The position numbers and the translations under genes were made by a program. The notes under the pieces were generated by a model. The model was given only the letters and a program-made list of their open reading frames with translations, had not been told where the DNA came from and did no database searches. A DNA stretch of 64,000 nt from Salminus brasiliensis (Eukaryota; Chordata; Actinopteri; Characiformes; Bryconidae): the NCBI RefSeq assembly GCF_030463535.1, contig NC_132878.1:27861261-27925260 (forward strand), in the 5' to 3' direction. This document shows positions 35,722 to 49,820 of this stretch, piece after piece (within the stretch, counting starts at the first letter, position 1; each line of letters begins with the position of its first letter).

Positions 35722-35763
<42 letters not shown>

Positions 35764-35887
35764 TGAGAGAGAGAGAGTGAAGATGTGGCTGATTGACTGA
35801 GAAGGTGTAATTATGCTTTCAGCACCGAGACAGAAACTTCACCGTTAATGTCACCTGCTTCAGACACTGCTCTCTACCTGTCAACAC

Positions 35888-35924
<37 letters not shown>

Positions 35925-36095
35925 AGTGCTGACTAATTCACACATTCTCGGCTCTCACACACACTCTCCTCATTTCCCATTTCTTTATCCACTCTCACTC
36001 ACTCACTTTCAGTCTATTTCTCTCTCTTTGCCACTGTCACTCTGTTTCATCTCTCTCTTACTTTCTTTCAATCTGTTGTCACTCCTCTCTCTGTG
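34471..36095. other. Intergenic, no gene seen
   Basis: Unique-looking sequence downstream of yipf6, with GT (35728-35760) and CA (35889-35921) microsatellites and CT-rich sequence at 35940-36090. Confidence 0.65.
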
Positions 36096-36097
36096 AT

Positions 36098-36600
36098 GTA
36101 GACTTAATGGTAGAGGTTAAACTGCTATAGACTGAATGGTAGAGGCTAAACTGCTGTAGGCTGAATGGTAGAGGTTAAACTGCTGTAGACTGAATGGTAG
36201 AGGTTAAACTGCTGTAGGCTGAATGGTAGAGGTTAAACTGTTGTAGGCTGAATGGTAGGGGCTAAACTGCTGTAGGCTGAATGGTAGAGGCTAAACTGCT
36301 GTAGGCTGAATGGTAGAGGTTAAACTGCTGTAGACTGAATGGTAGAGGTTAAACTGCTGTAGGCTGAATGGTAGAGGTTAAACTGCTGTAGACTAAATGG
36401 TAGAGGTTAAACTGCTGTAGACTGAATGGTAGAGGTTAAACTACTGTAGGTCTAATGGTAGAGGCTAAACTGCTGTAGACTGAATGGTACAGGTTAAACT
36501 GTTGTAGGTTGAATGGAAGAAGTTAAACTTCTATAGGCTGAATGGTAGGAGCTAAACTGCTGTAGGCTGAATGGTAGAGGTTAAACTGTTGTGGACTGAA
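36098..36600 (+). repeat. 29-bp minisatellite, array A (forward)
   Basis: About 17 units of GAATGGTAGAGGTTAAACTG followed by CTGTAGGCT, spaced 29 bp (for example 36192 to 36221). Edges decay at 36500-36640. It is the same unit as arrays B and C but reverse-complemented relative to them. Confidence 0.95.
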
Positions 36601-36639
36601 TGATAGCTACTATAGATTCAATGGTTTAGGCAACATTTC

Positions 36640-36839
36640 TATTTGCTGAATAGGGCAGGCTAAAACTTCAGAATTAAATCCAGTTAAAACCAGATTGCTT
36701 GTTTTTTATTATTTGTAATTCAGTAACCCACAATGATCCTTCCAGATGCCTTCATCCTCATTGTAATTGACATCATCATCATTTGACCCAGATAAAATTG
36801 GTGCTTTTCTGCTTTTTGTGCATATGCGTGTCTTTGAGA

Positions 36840-36871
<32 letters not shown>

Positions 36872-37191
36872 ACATGTGTTCTCCCTGCTGTGTTAAAAGC
36901 ATTATTTTCTGCTCCCACTCCATCTTTTATCTCCCCTCCTTCTCATCCTGCAGGTCATTATAATAATTTAAGCTTTTGTTTCAGAGCCGTTTGTTTCTGT
37001 CAGGTCTGGTGCTACACTTTTGCATTCTACACTATATTTTACATGCAGCATTTTGGCCAAGATTGGCTGATTTTACAGAAATGATTCAGCCTTATCTGCC
37101 TTTACACTGCTGTCTCACTCAAAGCTTTGAATGTGCCCAGTTCAAACACCTGTCCGTCAGTCACAGATGAATAAAATAACTTACTCCATAC

Positions 37192-37260
<69 letters not shown>

Positions 37261-39040
37261 TTATTTATATATAAATCTCAGCACTGGAACTGAGGAGTGT
37301 GTTGGCCTCTCTTCTTCTCTTTCTGGTGTAAAATAAAGCACTTAAGCTCTAAAGTGAGAGGTGTCATCTACAGTCAAGCACTCCAGGAGCTGGACCAACA
37401 CAACAGAATGAAACTAAACCCAAAGGAAACCAAGGAATCCAAAGGAGCTGAATATTAATGACTAAAATGGAACTGAGGATAACATCAATTCCTTTTTGAT
37501 AAAAAAAAAGGAAAGCACATATCTGCCAGACTGAAACAGAGGAGCTCCCTAAAAGCATGAAAACCACTGAGAGGAACCAAAACTCAAAAGGTGAATCTCT
37601 CCAAGAACATGAGAAAGAGACACTGAGAAGAACCAATAGATGGATAGAAAAGTCTATATATAGGGTTTGCTCTGCTTCTTGGAACTGCAAACTGCTGACC
37701 TGATGCCAGGTCACTTCAAATACCCACTGACCTTTAAATGGTCTTCAAATAGGGCTGTTCAAAGCTGGCCGCCTCATGAGAAGACAATAATTTACAACTT
37801 AAGCTGTTCAAATTTACGAATTTGACGAAAATGACGAAAAATGCCACAGAATGTCTTTGACTAGACTACAGTGATTTTTTTTTTCACATCAGAATCATTC
37901 TTTATACTTTCTATTGCTTTGTTAAAATCTGTAGTGACCAAAAGACTGAAGTGTTGGTTTGTGATTAGCTCATACTGAGCTAGTTCAAGCACATTAGGCT
38001 GAGGTTAGCACACTAGTTTGGGGCTAGGGCCATAACATGTGATTACTGTGTGGGGCAGGTGTGTAAGCTTACAGCAAGATCTATAGTATTTTAGTATAGT
38101 AGTAATACTATAATAAATAATAATATTTATGATAGTAGACTTTATACATGACTCTTACAGTAAATTAAGACAAATGCTAATATTTATTAGAATATATGCT
38201 AAAACCTGTGCCACAGTGTTACTTTTTTATTATAGTATTTATATAACAGTATTACTACAGTTAATTTATATAAAGGCATGTTCCCAAATTTTTGCTTTGT
38301 CCAAGACTATTTTAGACGGCTGCTAATGACCATAGGAGCCCAATGCTAATGGAAAACGCCCAAGGTGGCCAGCATCGTGCTGAGTAGTGGGAGGAGAAAG
38401 GGTCAATTATGCTCTGCGACTCTCAGCCTTGGATCAGGCTATGGCAGACGCGTCCACTTTATAAAGATTATATATCTAGCTTGATTCGGTTCAGTTACCT
38501 ACTTTGTGTGTATGTATGTGTATATATGTGTGTGTGTGGGGGGGGAGTTGGTTGGTCTCTGTTGGTGGACATTTATGTCTAGACCACTTTTGCTTCTCTT
38601 CTAGGCACTAAGAGGGGAGTTGCAGGTAATTCTCAGAGATGAAAAGACTTTCTTATTTTTTCTCTTTCTCACTCTCTCATTGTCCACTTCTTTGACTCAT
38701 TCCCTTTGCCTATTTCTCGTCCTTTCTGTCTTATTCTATATTTTCCTCGTTCTCTCTTTGTTCCTCTAAAAGCTCTTCAGTGCTCCTCTCAGACAGAAGG
38801 CCTGTCTGCGAGCAGCACATGTTCTGTGGAGCTGTGCTTACCATGTCGAGAGTGTTTTTGTTGGTCAGCTCTAACCTTCCAAGTTTTTTTAGGAAAACAC
38901 CACAAATGCATAAATTACACCTGATGCAAATTAAAGGCCGGTGTGTGAAGCTTGTAACAGGCATACAAGTAACATATATTTGTATATGTTAGTTCATTCC
39001 CATGCCATGCCATGTCTTGTCTGACTGGGCACAGTAACAA
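36640..39040. other. Intergenic, no gene seen
   Basis: Holds a GT tract near 36842, an interrupted (TA) tract at 37192-37255 and otherwise unique AT-rich sequence. No conserved coding frame is visible. Confidence 0.6.
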
Positions 39041-39630
39041 GGACCAGTAACTGCAGCAAGGACGGAAACAGAAAAGGTGACAGGAGACGGGTAAGGGAAG
39101 GACACAGTAACTTGTGGTGTAACAGGGATGGATACAGAGATGGTGACATGGACACGGACAGTGACAGGAATCAGAATGAAGACAGAGACAATGACAGAAA
39201 CCAGAATCAAGACTGGGATGGAGACAGAGACAGTGACAGGAACCACAATCAGGTCAGTAGTACGGATGGTAAAAGTGACAGGGACAGGGATGGAGACAGT
39301 AACTGGAGCAAGGACAGATAAAGAAACAACAATAGGGATAGGGACGGAAACCCTATCCCGAAGCAGGGATTGATACAGAGATGGTGAAAGGGCCAGTAAT
39401 TCAGTACGTAAGAGACAGTAAGTGGAGTAAGAACAAATACAGATGTGACAGTAGGAGACAGTAACTGGAGCAGGGACGGTTAGTGAGATGATGACAGGGA
39501 CAGGAATGGATATAGAGATGGTGACAGGGACAGGGATGGCTATGGTAACTGAAGTAAAGATGCATAGAGACAGTAACAACTGGAATTGGGACGCTTAAAG
39601 AGATGGTGACAGGGACAGAGATTTGGACAG
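39040..39630. repeat. Degenerate GACAGG/GGATGG-type tandem repeat
   Basis: Imperfect hexamer-like words (GACAGGGACAGG, GATGGAGACAG, GTAACTGGAGCA) fill almost 600 bp and keep long shadow frames open on both strands. Nothing indicates a protein. Confidence 0.85.
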
Positions 39631-42600
39631 GGACTGAGACAAATGATCATGGAACAGGTAGCAAACATTCCCTATGTTCATGTTTCCTGTCCATGTTTGA
39701 TCCTCTGTAGATTCTTGTGTCTTTTCCAATGTCCTGTCCCTTTTTCTAGTCTATCCTGTTGGGACAAAAGACCGTCCTTTGGCTATACTCTCCCGGTTTT
39801 CATTCTGTATCATGTATCTGTCCACATGTTTTCACCATAGTTCTACCTGTTTTCCATCTGTGGCTAATTTGTAGCCCCGCCCTTTTGCTATCCTCCTCAT
39901 GTGTATCATATTTAGTCTCAGTGCATTCATGCCCCACTGTTGTCTTTGTCTCTTGTCTCAACAGTTGGTAGTTGGTGGTATTGATATTTTAATGGATCAG
40001 GTATCGGCTATTTTAATTCCAATCCAGTCCAAGTCTTTGTTTTGACCACAGTGTTCAGAGCGCCACCTGGTGTCCTCAAGGCCCTTATTGCCCAGCTGGT
40101 AGCACTGAGCAGTGTTCTCAGAAGGAAAATAAAAGAGTTTAGAGTCCAGCAGTGTGGAACTATTTTCCACTTGAACATCTGAATCTGAAACTTAATAAAT
40201 AAAAGTATCACTGAAAAGCTCTGTTTTACTGGCGGGAGAACCGCACACTTTTTAAACCAGAACTGAAGAACACAGAACCGAGTGGAGGCTAGTGCTAATG
40301 CTAACACACACACAAAACCATACAAACCCAAATCACAGCACATTCACCCACTGGAAACCAGTTACTTCACATCACTAGACCAACACAACAGAGACCAGTC
40401 CAGAGTGTGTAACACCTCACACAGTAATCAGACGGCAGTGTTTTAAAGGAGCTGGGAGCTGATTGGTCAGGGAGGAGAGTCAGACTGGATTTTAGGATAT
40501 TAAACACACTATAAAACAGTGATTTTAATAAATGTCTCTACTAAACTCAATCAATCAGTCCAGAATGTCTCATTTCAGAAACTGATATTAAAAATAAAGG
40601 GATTTTATCAAAGTATTAATCAGCAGCTCATCTGATCTAAACTGTGCGGCTGCATTATTTATATTTAATACTGATACTCAGCATTAAGAGACTCGGATTC
40701 AATCAGGTTGCATACTTACTTGATCAGGACATCTCTACTTCTTATTACATGCATGTGAATGGAAGGGGCTAAACCACTGTAGGCTAAATGGGGAGGGGGG
40801 GGGGGATATGCACGAATGAGTTCATTTAAAGCAAGCTGTTCAATATGTCATGTGTGGACTGTACGGATGAGTGCTTTTTAAAGCCCTAACAATGTTTAAA
40901 TGCTACGTCACACAGCTTGAGGCCCAGAGATGTAGTTTTTTTGGTTCTCAGACGTCTCTGAAGAACGCAGAGTAGACCAGCAGGGCCGCTGCAGTGTGTG
41001 TTTGGCAGGATCTTGCTGGTGGTGTCCTCTCCGGTGTGTAAAATACACAGTAACATGCGCAATAACAGGCAATTGACCATTTCCATTTATCCCAACAGCC
41101 TCGCATGGAGAAGACATCAAAGCGCTGAAGAGCTCGCACAAGCTGCCTGGGAATACATCAGCATATCATTACACCCCCAAATGCACCCATGGGTCATACA
41201 AGTCCATCGCGTCCACCGGCTCTGTTCTGAATTATGCTGCAAGTGATTTGGCATTCTTAGCGCAATGTCGCGGCCCAATCCATTACAGTCAAAATTGGTT
41301 CAGAGAACGATTTCTCTTTTTGTCTCCCTGTGATTAGCGCCGTTCCAGAGTGGTCGAGGGAAATGGAATGATGAAAGCTGTCGGTTAGCCGTGACTGGCA
41401 GGTAATATTCCTCCCAACATCTCATTGTCTTTTTCTCACTCTCTTTTCTCTCTATGTTTTTCTCTCTTACCCCCCCCCCCCCCCCCCCCCCCCTACAGGG
41501 TGAGGGTGTGAGGGATCTGACAGGTGCTAATTTTCCTGCTAGCGTGCGTGTTCACTCATTAATCTTGGGTGGAACAAAAGCAGTGACGGTGTAATTGTCG
41601 TTATCATTGTTGCTTCTTGATGGTACGTTTCCTGATATTTTCAAGCGCACCATGACACTGTCGGCCTTAACAAAATAGTACCCCAAGAGCTTTCTCTAGG
41701 AGTTTTGAAGAGTGTTTTGTGAAGCATGGGCTGATAAATGCTTTAGTGATGGGGCTGAAAAAGTGGGCCGGTGCTCACTGGTACAAGTATGTTTACATTT
41801 AAATTTGATGTACTGGGACTTTTGCTCGTGTACTGGCACCTCTTACAACTTCTCACGAGCCTCCGTCAGAATCCAACAGAATTCTCACCATGGGGAAACG
41901 GATTCTGAAAGTGACGAGAAATTTGGCAAAACACCGGAATGCTTTTCTGCCCTCTCCATGTTCAGCTCTAGGGTGATTTAAAATTACCCAGGGGGCACTG
42001 CATCCCGCTCACCTGTCCCAGTTCTCTAAACAAGTCTAGAACAAGGTAACCTGGTCAGGCCGAGCAACACTAATACTGCAAAGTCTTCAGCAACATTCCA
42101 GAAAGAGCAGAGACTGAGGCGGCCAACTGAGTGGGGTGTTCACACACATAATAGTACACACATTGCATATCTCATCGAGTAATTACATTGTTAAATTATT
42201 ATTAATTATTATATGCGGTTTGTATTGATGATAAGTGAATAAGTGTTGTGTTGTGAAGAACATCAGAAATATCTTCTTTAGTCACTGTAGAAATTCAGGA
42301 TATATGATTTGCAGGAAATCTCAGTACCACTGAATTAATAATGTAAGTAGATGTATACATATCATATAATTATAATATCTTAATACCCCCCCAGGTGTGC
42401 AGCAATTTATTGAATTTTTTATTATTTATTTATTCATTGCTTTGCCTCTGCTTTGAAATCATCACATTTTGACATGACATTCATACTCTGCTTTCAGCTC
42501 AAGTGTTCTGAGCTGACAGGGTTTTCTCAATTAATCAAATGTCAAATCCCATAGTTCTGTGGTAGATTTGTACTTTTACTCTGAAAACACCTTTTATTTT

Positions 42601-43300
42601 CATTTAGTCCTTCAAAGCACTCGATACACATAGACAGAATTGTCTTTTTCTCTCTGATCCTGCAGAAATGAGGCTGATAGAAACATAAACGCAGACAGTG
42701 GGGCAATTAAAGGTCAACCAGGCTCTGAAAAGTGGTGAAGTGGCAGGTTTAGAGGTGTTAGACTGGCTAATATCAGCTATATATATGAATAATAGACACA
42801 TTAAAAAAAGTTCTCAAAATAAGTGAAAAAAATAAATCAGTATCTCTCTCTGCTGTAAAACACTTCTGTACACAGTTTTCATCACGAGACCGCACAGCAT
42901 TCCTGCAACTGAAATGTGTGTGCGTGTGGGTGTTTGATACAGTATGGAGTGTTGTGTGATGCGTTTGGTTTCAAGGACGCACTGTGGTCAGTCGAGGGTG
43001 GGGGGAATGCAGATGTAGGGGGTCAGGAATGGACTGTGTGTGTTTGTTCTGTTTGTATCTTTATTTGATTTATTATTATGTTTATGTTATTATATTATAT
43101 TATGATGTTCTTGCTGTGTTGTTTTTTAAAGCCCATATTAAGGAAACATTTATGTTGCTTACTTTTTATAGATGAGATGTGAGATGTGTAAATATCAGAA
43201 TTAATCGTTGTTAATTCTGTTTATACAGACACAGTTCATATATGCAAACTGAACAGCCCATGTTGAATTCATGTTTTCTGTAATGTCACAAAACGCACAT
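39630..43300. other. Intergenic, no gene seen
   Basis: Unique sequence apart from one isolated 29-bp-type unit near 40765 followed by a G run, and a 24-C run at 41470-41493. No convincing exon. Confidence 0.6.
41470..41493. repeat. Poly-C run of 24
   Basis: An uninterrupted cytosine homopolymer that follows CT-rich sequence and is followed by CTACAGGG. Its exact length is uncertain in any assembly. Confidence 0.9.
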
Positions 43301-43315
43301 CAACTTACACATCCA

Positions 43316-43905
43316 CCCATTCAGCCTACAACAGTTTATCTTTTACCATTCAGCCTACAGCAGTTTATCCTCTACCATTCAGTCTACAGCAGTTTAACCT
43401 CTACCATTCAGCCTACAGCAGTTTAACCTCTACCATTCTGCCTACAGCAGTTTAACCTCTACCATTCAGCCTACAGCAGTTTATCCTCTACCATTCAGTC
43501 TACAGCAGTTTAACCTCTACAGTTCATTCTACAGCAGTTTAACCTCTACAGTTCAGCCTACAGCAGTTTAACCTCTACCATTCAGTCTACAGCAGTTTAA
43601 CCTCTACCATTCAGCCTACAGCAGTTTAACCTCTACCATTCAGCCTACAGTAGTTTAACCTCTACCATTGAGCCTACAGCAGTTTAACCTCTACCATTCA
43701 GCCTACAGCAGTTTAACCTCTACCATTCAGTCTACAGCAGTTTAACCTCTACCATTCAGTCTACAGCAGTTTAACCTCTACCATTGAGCCTACAATAGTT
43801 TAACCCTTCCTATTCAGCCTACAACAGTTTAGCCTCGCCTATTTAGTCTACAGCATTGTAAGCCAGCCCTTTTAGCCTACAGCAGTTTAGCTCCACCCAT
43901 TTTCC
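43316..43905 (-). repeat. 29-bp minisatellite, array B (reverse)
   Basis: About 20 units of CCATTCAGCCTACAGCAGTT followed by TAACCTCTA, the exact reverse complement of the array A unit. The edges contain older, diverged units (GTTTAGCTCCACCCATT). Confidence 0.95.
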
Positions 43906-46900
43906 TTTAATGATTTATGCCCTGTGCATTGTACCTACAGAAGTTTCGCCCTGCCCATTCAGGCAGAAGTTATAAAGAGTGTTGCAGTCTTAAAGAATGT
44001 GCATTTGCGAACAGCACATCAAAAAAGAGCTTATTTACATATTTTAGTCTTAAAGACAGTAGAATTCTAAGGGAGGTTGGAAAATATTTGTGTAGAGATG
44101 AATTTTGATAAAAATAAAGATGTCTTTGGAGTGTAGCTCGTGGTAAACAAAACGGAACAACACTACTACTACTACTGCTAATAATAATTATTATTATTTT
44201 TACAGGAACTGTTATTTTTACAGGAGACCATACCAAGTAGTGCTGTGTTTTGATGAATAATAAGTATGCAAATAATTGCGCACTAACATAATTACAGTCA
44301 AAAACTATAAGAAGACAACAGAAAGTACTTTTACTTCTAAAGCCCAGTGGGCAGTAATAACCCCCATCAGTTCTCACTGAAGTGTAAATGCCCGTATTTC
44401 TGTGTTAAATCATTTTTTTGATATGACAGCCCTTTCTTTCCAGAACATCAACTTCAGTTAACCTGCACAAAATATTCACATTTCTCAAGTAATTAGCACG
44501 GGTCTGAAAATCATTGTGTTGTTCAGGGCTCATTGTGTTGTTCAGGGCTCTGTTCTCCTGCTGTGTGTTGTTAAGCTAAATTAACTGTATTCATCAAGGG
44601 CGTTCTATTTTTTTTAGCATCATTAAGCTCTGCTGAACTTCTTGCTGTGTCCGCTGCATAATAGAGGACACTTTGTAAGTCAAAAAACTTAGATAGCTTC
44701 TTTACTTTTACATTACTATACACTACTATTACACAACTATATGCTGATTATATTATTGAGGATATAATCTGTTCTCCTAAACAGATACAAATACAGGCAC
44801 CAACAGGAGGCGTTCTATGTACTGTTTTACAGTGTACTGACCCTTCCTCTCCTGTCTGTTTTCCTTGATTTTGCTGATCTGAATTTCATGCTTTCAGTAA
44901 ATCTACTAGAGCTGACTAACCTATGGATCCACATGAGTACTAGATCAGACAGAATCTAGGAGAGGATAGTGAAAGTATTCAGACACAGACAGCTGTCTGC
45001 GTTTTCTCCAGTAGCCTGACCTGAACACTGTCTCACTGATTGCCAACATACAACTATATTTCTACACAAACTGACCCCAACACACACAACAACTCACACC
45101 AGTCTGCTTGTATTTGCCTACCTAGCTTTGCTTTTCAAGTCTTTCATTTAGTTTTAGTTGTGGTTCCCAACCAGCACTGAACTCCACTCAGCAGCAGGAA
45201 AAACGGAAACCCAGCCTGATACAGCCTGCAACACCAAGACCAGGCAGCTGAGAAAACGAGGAATTCAGTTTCACCCAGTTTCACACATTTATTGAAAAAC
45301 ATCAGTGAGACAGAAATGATTAAAACCAATAGCACTGCAGCTTTCTTTGTGGGCCTTTCAGGTTCTCAAGGACCAATCAGTCTCCAGCTGTTAATGGCAA
45401 CAGACTTAAATAGAGTACGTAGATCACTTTTAAATAAAAAGAGTATGAATATATTTAATCTTTGTTTAAAAATGAGTTTATCAGATTATAACACCACCTG
45501 TCTCGGCCCAAATAGTGGCTTCACATTCACCCACAGCTTCTGTATAAAATAGTACTGTGATGGGCATTTGATAACTTCCACACACTGTGGAATATAAACT
45601 GTGAACAGGTGTATTAACATTAGTTTATGACAGATTATTGATTATTGAGCTGGAGCCGTTCTCTCACACAATCAGAACTCATGCTGGTTTCACTGGACTC
45701 GCTGTTGTCCTACCCCTAGCTGGAATAGAGACTCTGATTGGTTCTGCTGTGGAGCTTGACTTAACCTGGATTCTGAATTTATCTGGTGCGCCGGATTTGA
45801 ACCTTAGTAAGAAATGAATGATCCTTTCTGACTAGTAAAAGCTCCGGCTGGGGTTCAACTGTAGTAAGTTATGAGCAGATCTCTGCTGAAGCTGACAGGT
45901 AAAACACTGACTGATGGAGAACCCACAGCAAGGTCTGAGCTTTAACAGTGGGGATGAATATAGACTATGCAATGTGGAAAGCATGAAATAACCTCCTGTT
46001 ATAACTGCTTTGTAAGGTGACCTAATTAATAACCACTAATAAACCCAGTCTAACCATTCATATGCTCTTTGTAACGGTAGTCGTAATATAAAGCGGTGCC
46101 TGAAATCATAACTAGAGTTTAATTTTAAAATCGTTGTTGGAAACTTGGTGGTTGTTGGAAACTTGGTGGAAAGAGAGAGAGAGAGAGAGAGTTAGCACTT
46201 ATTTCAAGTAAAAGATGTCAGTGTCAGTGCATTAGCTGGCAGAGCAGATCTTGTTAGCACTGATCTTTAGAATTCTCTGCAGTGTGAAAGATTGCCTTGC
46301 CCTCAAGGACTGGCCTTGAGACTCAGGGAGTTTGCCATGGCCAAGGTAACATTATGTAGGCTAGTGTAATTGCTGCAAGATGTGATTGACAAGGGCACTA
46401 AATTGGGTGTTGTGCAAACCGGAAGGAATGGGTAGTTGCTCCCAAGCGTTCGCTAACAGTAGAGGCAGGGCAGCTTCTATCTGTTAGCGGTATGAATTGT
46501 TTCATTTTGCACAGAATTGAACAGAAGTGCCCTCTTTTAGGAAGAAAGTACTATTAGACTTTTAGTAAAAATGTAATATTATTATGCGATAACTGTACCG
46601 ACATTTTGAACATTTTGCAAAATGTTGGATGTCATACAAAGTCAAAGACATGCCGCACAATCACATTAACATTAATGCGACTTCAGAAGCGCTGCAAATC
46701 CAGTCACAACACAGCAGAAGTGGTAAAAGGGACTGGAACCCTGAGGCTGCATCATACAGCACATACTACCACCCTAAATGCTATCTAAATGTTATGAACC
46801 ACCTTTAAATATGCATTTATTAGCGCAGTGGATAAGTACAGACGTGTGTGCTTTGGGGCGTAGTCTGAAGCTACGACATATGTACACAGAACTGGCACCA

Positions 46901-47086
46901 AGAAACCGCAAGTTTACAAAGGTCTTGGGATCTGTAACTGAGTTACCAGCCCATATAGAGACACACGCCCAAGCTGGGACTGGAGGAGCGGCTACCCCAC
47001 GTGCCCCTCCTGTCTTCCCTCCTGTCTAACACACCTGACCTTGAGCTAAAACTAAAGTTATCTGGCAATCCGGCAAAATAGAGACA
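43906..47086. other. Intergenic, no gene seen
   Basis: AT-rich unique sequence, with a short GA run at 46171 and small ATT/CTA repeats near 44165. No exon or RNA gene recognised. Confidence 0.6.
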
Positions 47087-47490
47087 CAATGATTAATGAA
47101 GTGCATATAACACTATTATTATGATTATGGGATGATTGATGAGGGATCTTCACATTTTAATATTCTCTAATCTCCAACCGATGTAATCAGCTTATCTGCA
47201 GATTTCACAAGATGTCAGTTGAGTCATGTTTGAATTCAGCAAGGCGAAGTTAATTTGGTGAGCTGGCCCACACTACAGACAACCAGGGTCCCATCTTTGA
47301 GGCCGTTGCCCCTCCGGACCACTGTGAGAGGTGTCCTGATTTCAGGCTGGTATTAAATGATTATCTTTCTAAATTATTTTATGGTTCAATCCATCTGCTC
47401 ACAGTCTATTCGCTGCCCTTCTGGTCTTGAGTGGTTGGGGGAATGCCCATTCTTTCACTTAAAGGCCAGGCCCTTAACCAATGAGACGAG
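47087..47490. repeat. Duplicated block, copy 1
   Basis: From ACACTATTATTATGATTATG to CCAATGAGACGAG this matches 48530-48962 in the same orientation, including GGCCCACACTACAGACAACC. Differences are scattered substitutions and two small indels. Confidence 0.9.
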
Positions 47491-47512
47491 CTGAACTGAA
47501 GGATCTTTTTTT

Positions 47513-47720
47513 TTTTTTAAATGGTTGTCTTTCCTTGGAGCACTTTTGTTAGGTACTGACCACTGCATTCCGCGAAACACCCCACAACACGCCCACAGCT
47601 GCCCTTGTGTGTGCAGTAGTTTGCCCAGGAAATAAAGAAGACGCTGCAGAATGTGGACACAACCCTGGCTAAGTGAACGGGCACAGCAAGGTGCTTCCTG
47701 TTTGGTGCTTTAGAGAGCAT
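47513..47720 (-). mobile_element. Tc1-like transposon fragment
   Basis: Contains GGTACTGACCACTGCATTCC and CACCCCACAA, which correspond to the start of the transposase coding part of a widespread fish Tc1 element read on the minus strand. It is short and decayed. Confidence 0.55.
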
Positions 47721-48529
47721 TGACATTTATTCCGACATTGGAAAATTGGTGTGAGGCCTGCATGAGGCTCCTGAGACACAGTTTTTCCCCTAAATAAACT
47801 AACCTATAACCCTTTTTTTCATTCTTGCATACAAAGTTGATTTTGCTCCCACTGATGAGCGGCATATGAAGCTCTTTCTGTCTTCGCTGTGCAATGCCAC
47901 TACAGCGGTGTATCTGTATATTAGTGGTCAGAGCTGATCTGAGGTACGTATTCCTGAATACAGTGGTGTTTCTGTGTGTTAGCGGTTAGCATGAGCATGT
48001 GTGGCATGCACTTTAATGAAGGATAGTTTGCTTTTCCATGAAAAGGAGTGTTTTTGTGATAGCATACAGTATTGGCATGTGCAGTGTGGAGGCTGCTAGA
48101 GGCACAGATGTGTTTTCGATTGGTGTGCACAGCTATAATCCTGTTTCTGCCAACTCTAGTACTTTGTTGTGGTTTAAGCCTTAAAACTCACGTTTTTAGA
48201 TAGCTACCGTAACTACCGTAAATACCGTGACTAATGTTAATAGCCGTTTATTGAGAAAAACGAAGTCTTTAGTTATAATAACGAATGCAAGTCTCTAAAA
48301 TCACGCTTTATTTAATATATAAAGCGTCTCTATGTATAACTCTGTGTATAACGGCATAGGTATATAATAGATGATTTTCAGTGCCACCCAGCATCTCCTT
48401 GAACAGTCCAGAAAATTTGGAGTTGACACCGATTCTTAGTGATGGGATTGGATGCTGGTTCCTAAAGTCGATTCCACACAATTTTCCACAAAATTCCAAA
48501 AAATTACAATCAGACAAAAATCAATTGAG

Positions 48530-48962
48530 ATTAATTAAGTACATAATACACTATTATTATGATTATGGGATGATTGATGAGGGATCGTCACATTTTGATA
48601 TTCTCTATTGCCCATCAGATGCAATCAGCTTATCTGCAGATGTCACAAGATGTCAGTTGAGTCATTTTTAACTTCAGCAAGGCGAAGTTAATTTGGTGAG
48701 CTGGCCCACACTACAGACAACCAGGGTCCCATCATTGAGACCATTGCCCCTCTAGACCACTGTGAGAGGTGTCCTGATTTCAGGAGGGTATGAAATGATT
48801 ATCTTTCTAGATTATCTTGTGGTCCAATCCAGATCACTCTGATCTGCTCACAGTCTATTTGCTGCCCCCCTGGTCTTGTGAGTGGTTGGGGGAATGCCCA
48901 TTCTTTCACCTAAAGCCCAGTGCTGACTTTGTGTGTTACAGGCCCTTAACCAATGAGACGAG
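48530..48962. repeat. Duplicated block, copy 2
   Basis: Partner of 47087-47490. It has extra bases near 48828 (GATCACTCT) and 48915-48940. A second homologous pair (47935-48100 and 49640-49810, sharing TTTGCTTTTCCATGAAAA) follows, so the original duplication was probably longer, about 1.5 kb. Confidence 0.9.
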
Positions 48963-49439
48963 GTTTGGCACAGTAAAATGTGTCTGTGTCCCAAACCTCA
49001 CACCTCTATTCTTTATGCTATACAGTGCCGGCCTACTAATGGTGTTGTACAGTAAAACAGTACACAGTAGAACAGTAATATCAGTGAGACAAATGTGCGG
49101 TATCGAGTCCAGAGCTGTGGAGTTTAGTCCCGATTCCTAAATTCCTGCAATCAAGACCCCCAGCCCTAAGATTCCTACAGTCTTGCCAAAGTTGCAAAAG
49201 CCTAGTTACTTTACAGGAGAAGAATTTGCAGTGGAAGTCAATGGATCTGTACTGTAATTCTTAGTCCGTTCACCATGAAATATTAGCAAAATAAAAGATT
49301 AATTAAAATTATGTAAAAGAGTGCAAAGGGACTACATTTATGATGCACCGTTTTTAGCAAGACTGCGCTGATTAATGTCAAACAGATACAAGTGGCGTAA
49401 ATGCAGTCTCATCAGGATAGTACTATATGGACATAAATG

Positions 49440-49820
49440 CATGATGATGGGTTACTTTGCAGTTGGCTTCTTCATCGGCCCAAGCTGTGTGAAGTGGCTA
49501 ACTGTAAGTGGGCTCTCTTAGCAATTAGCATTAGCTTGTGTGCTGTGAAGTTCCGTAAACAGTGGTTTGTCTGTAGGTTGGTGGTAAGCTGCTGGAATGA
49601 AAAAAGGCCGTGTCTGTATTAGCAGGCAGAATGAGCCTGTACTGTGCCCAGGCTTGAGACACTGGTGTGTTTGTGTGCTAGCAGTTAGCATTAGCTTGGG
49701 TGGTATGTAAGTTCATGAAAAGTGGTTTGCTTTTCCATGAAAAACAGCGCGTTTGTGTTAGCAGGCCATATTAGCATGTGCAGTATGGAGGTTCATACAC
49801 AGAGTGGTGTGTGTTGGTTG
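49440..49820. repeat. Degenerate TTAGCA/AGTGGTTTG repeat
   Basis: Two or three diverged units sharing GTTAGCATTAGCTTG and AGTGGTTTG, related to 47935-48100. Confidence 0.55.

Noticed and set aside
38989..39579. 196-residue minus-strand frame rich in V, I, S and P
   Set aside because: Read through the degenerate GACAGG/GATGGA repeat. The opposite strand is also open, as expected of low complexity.
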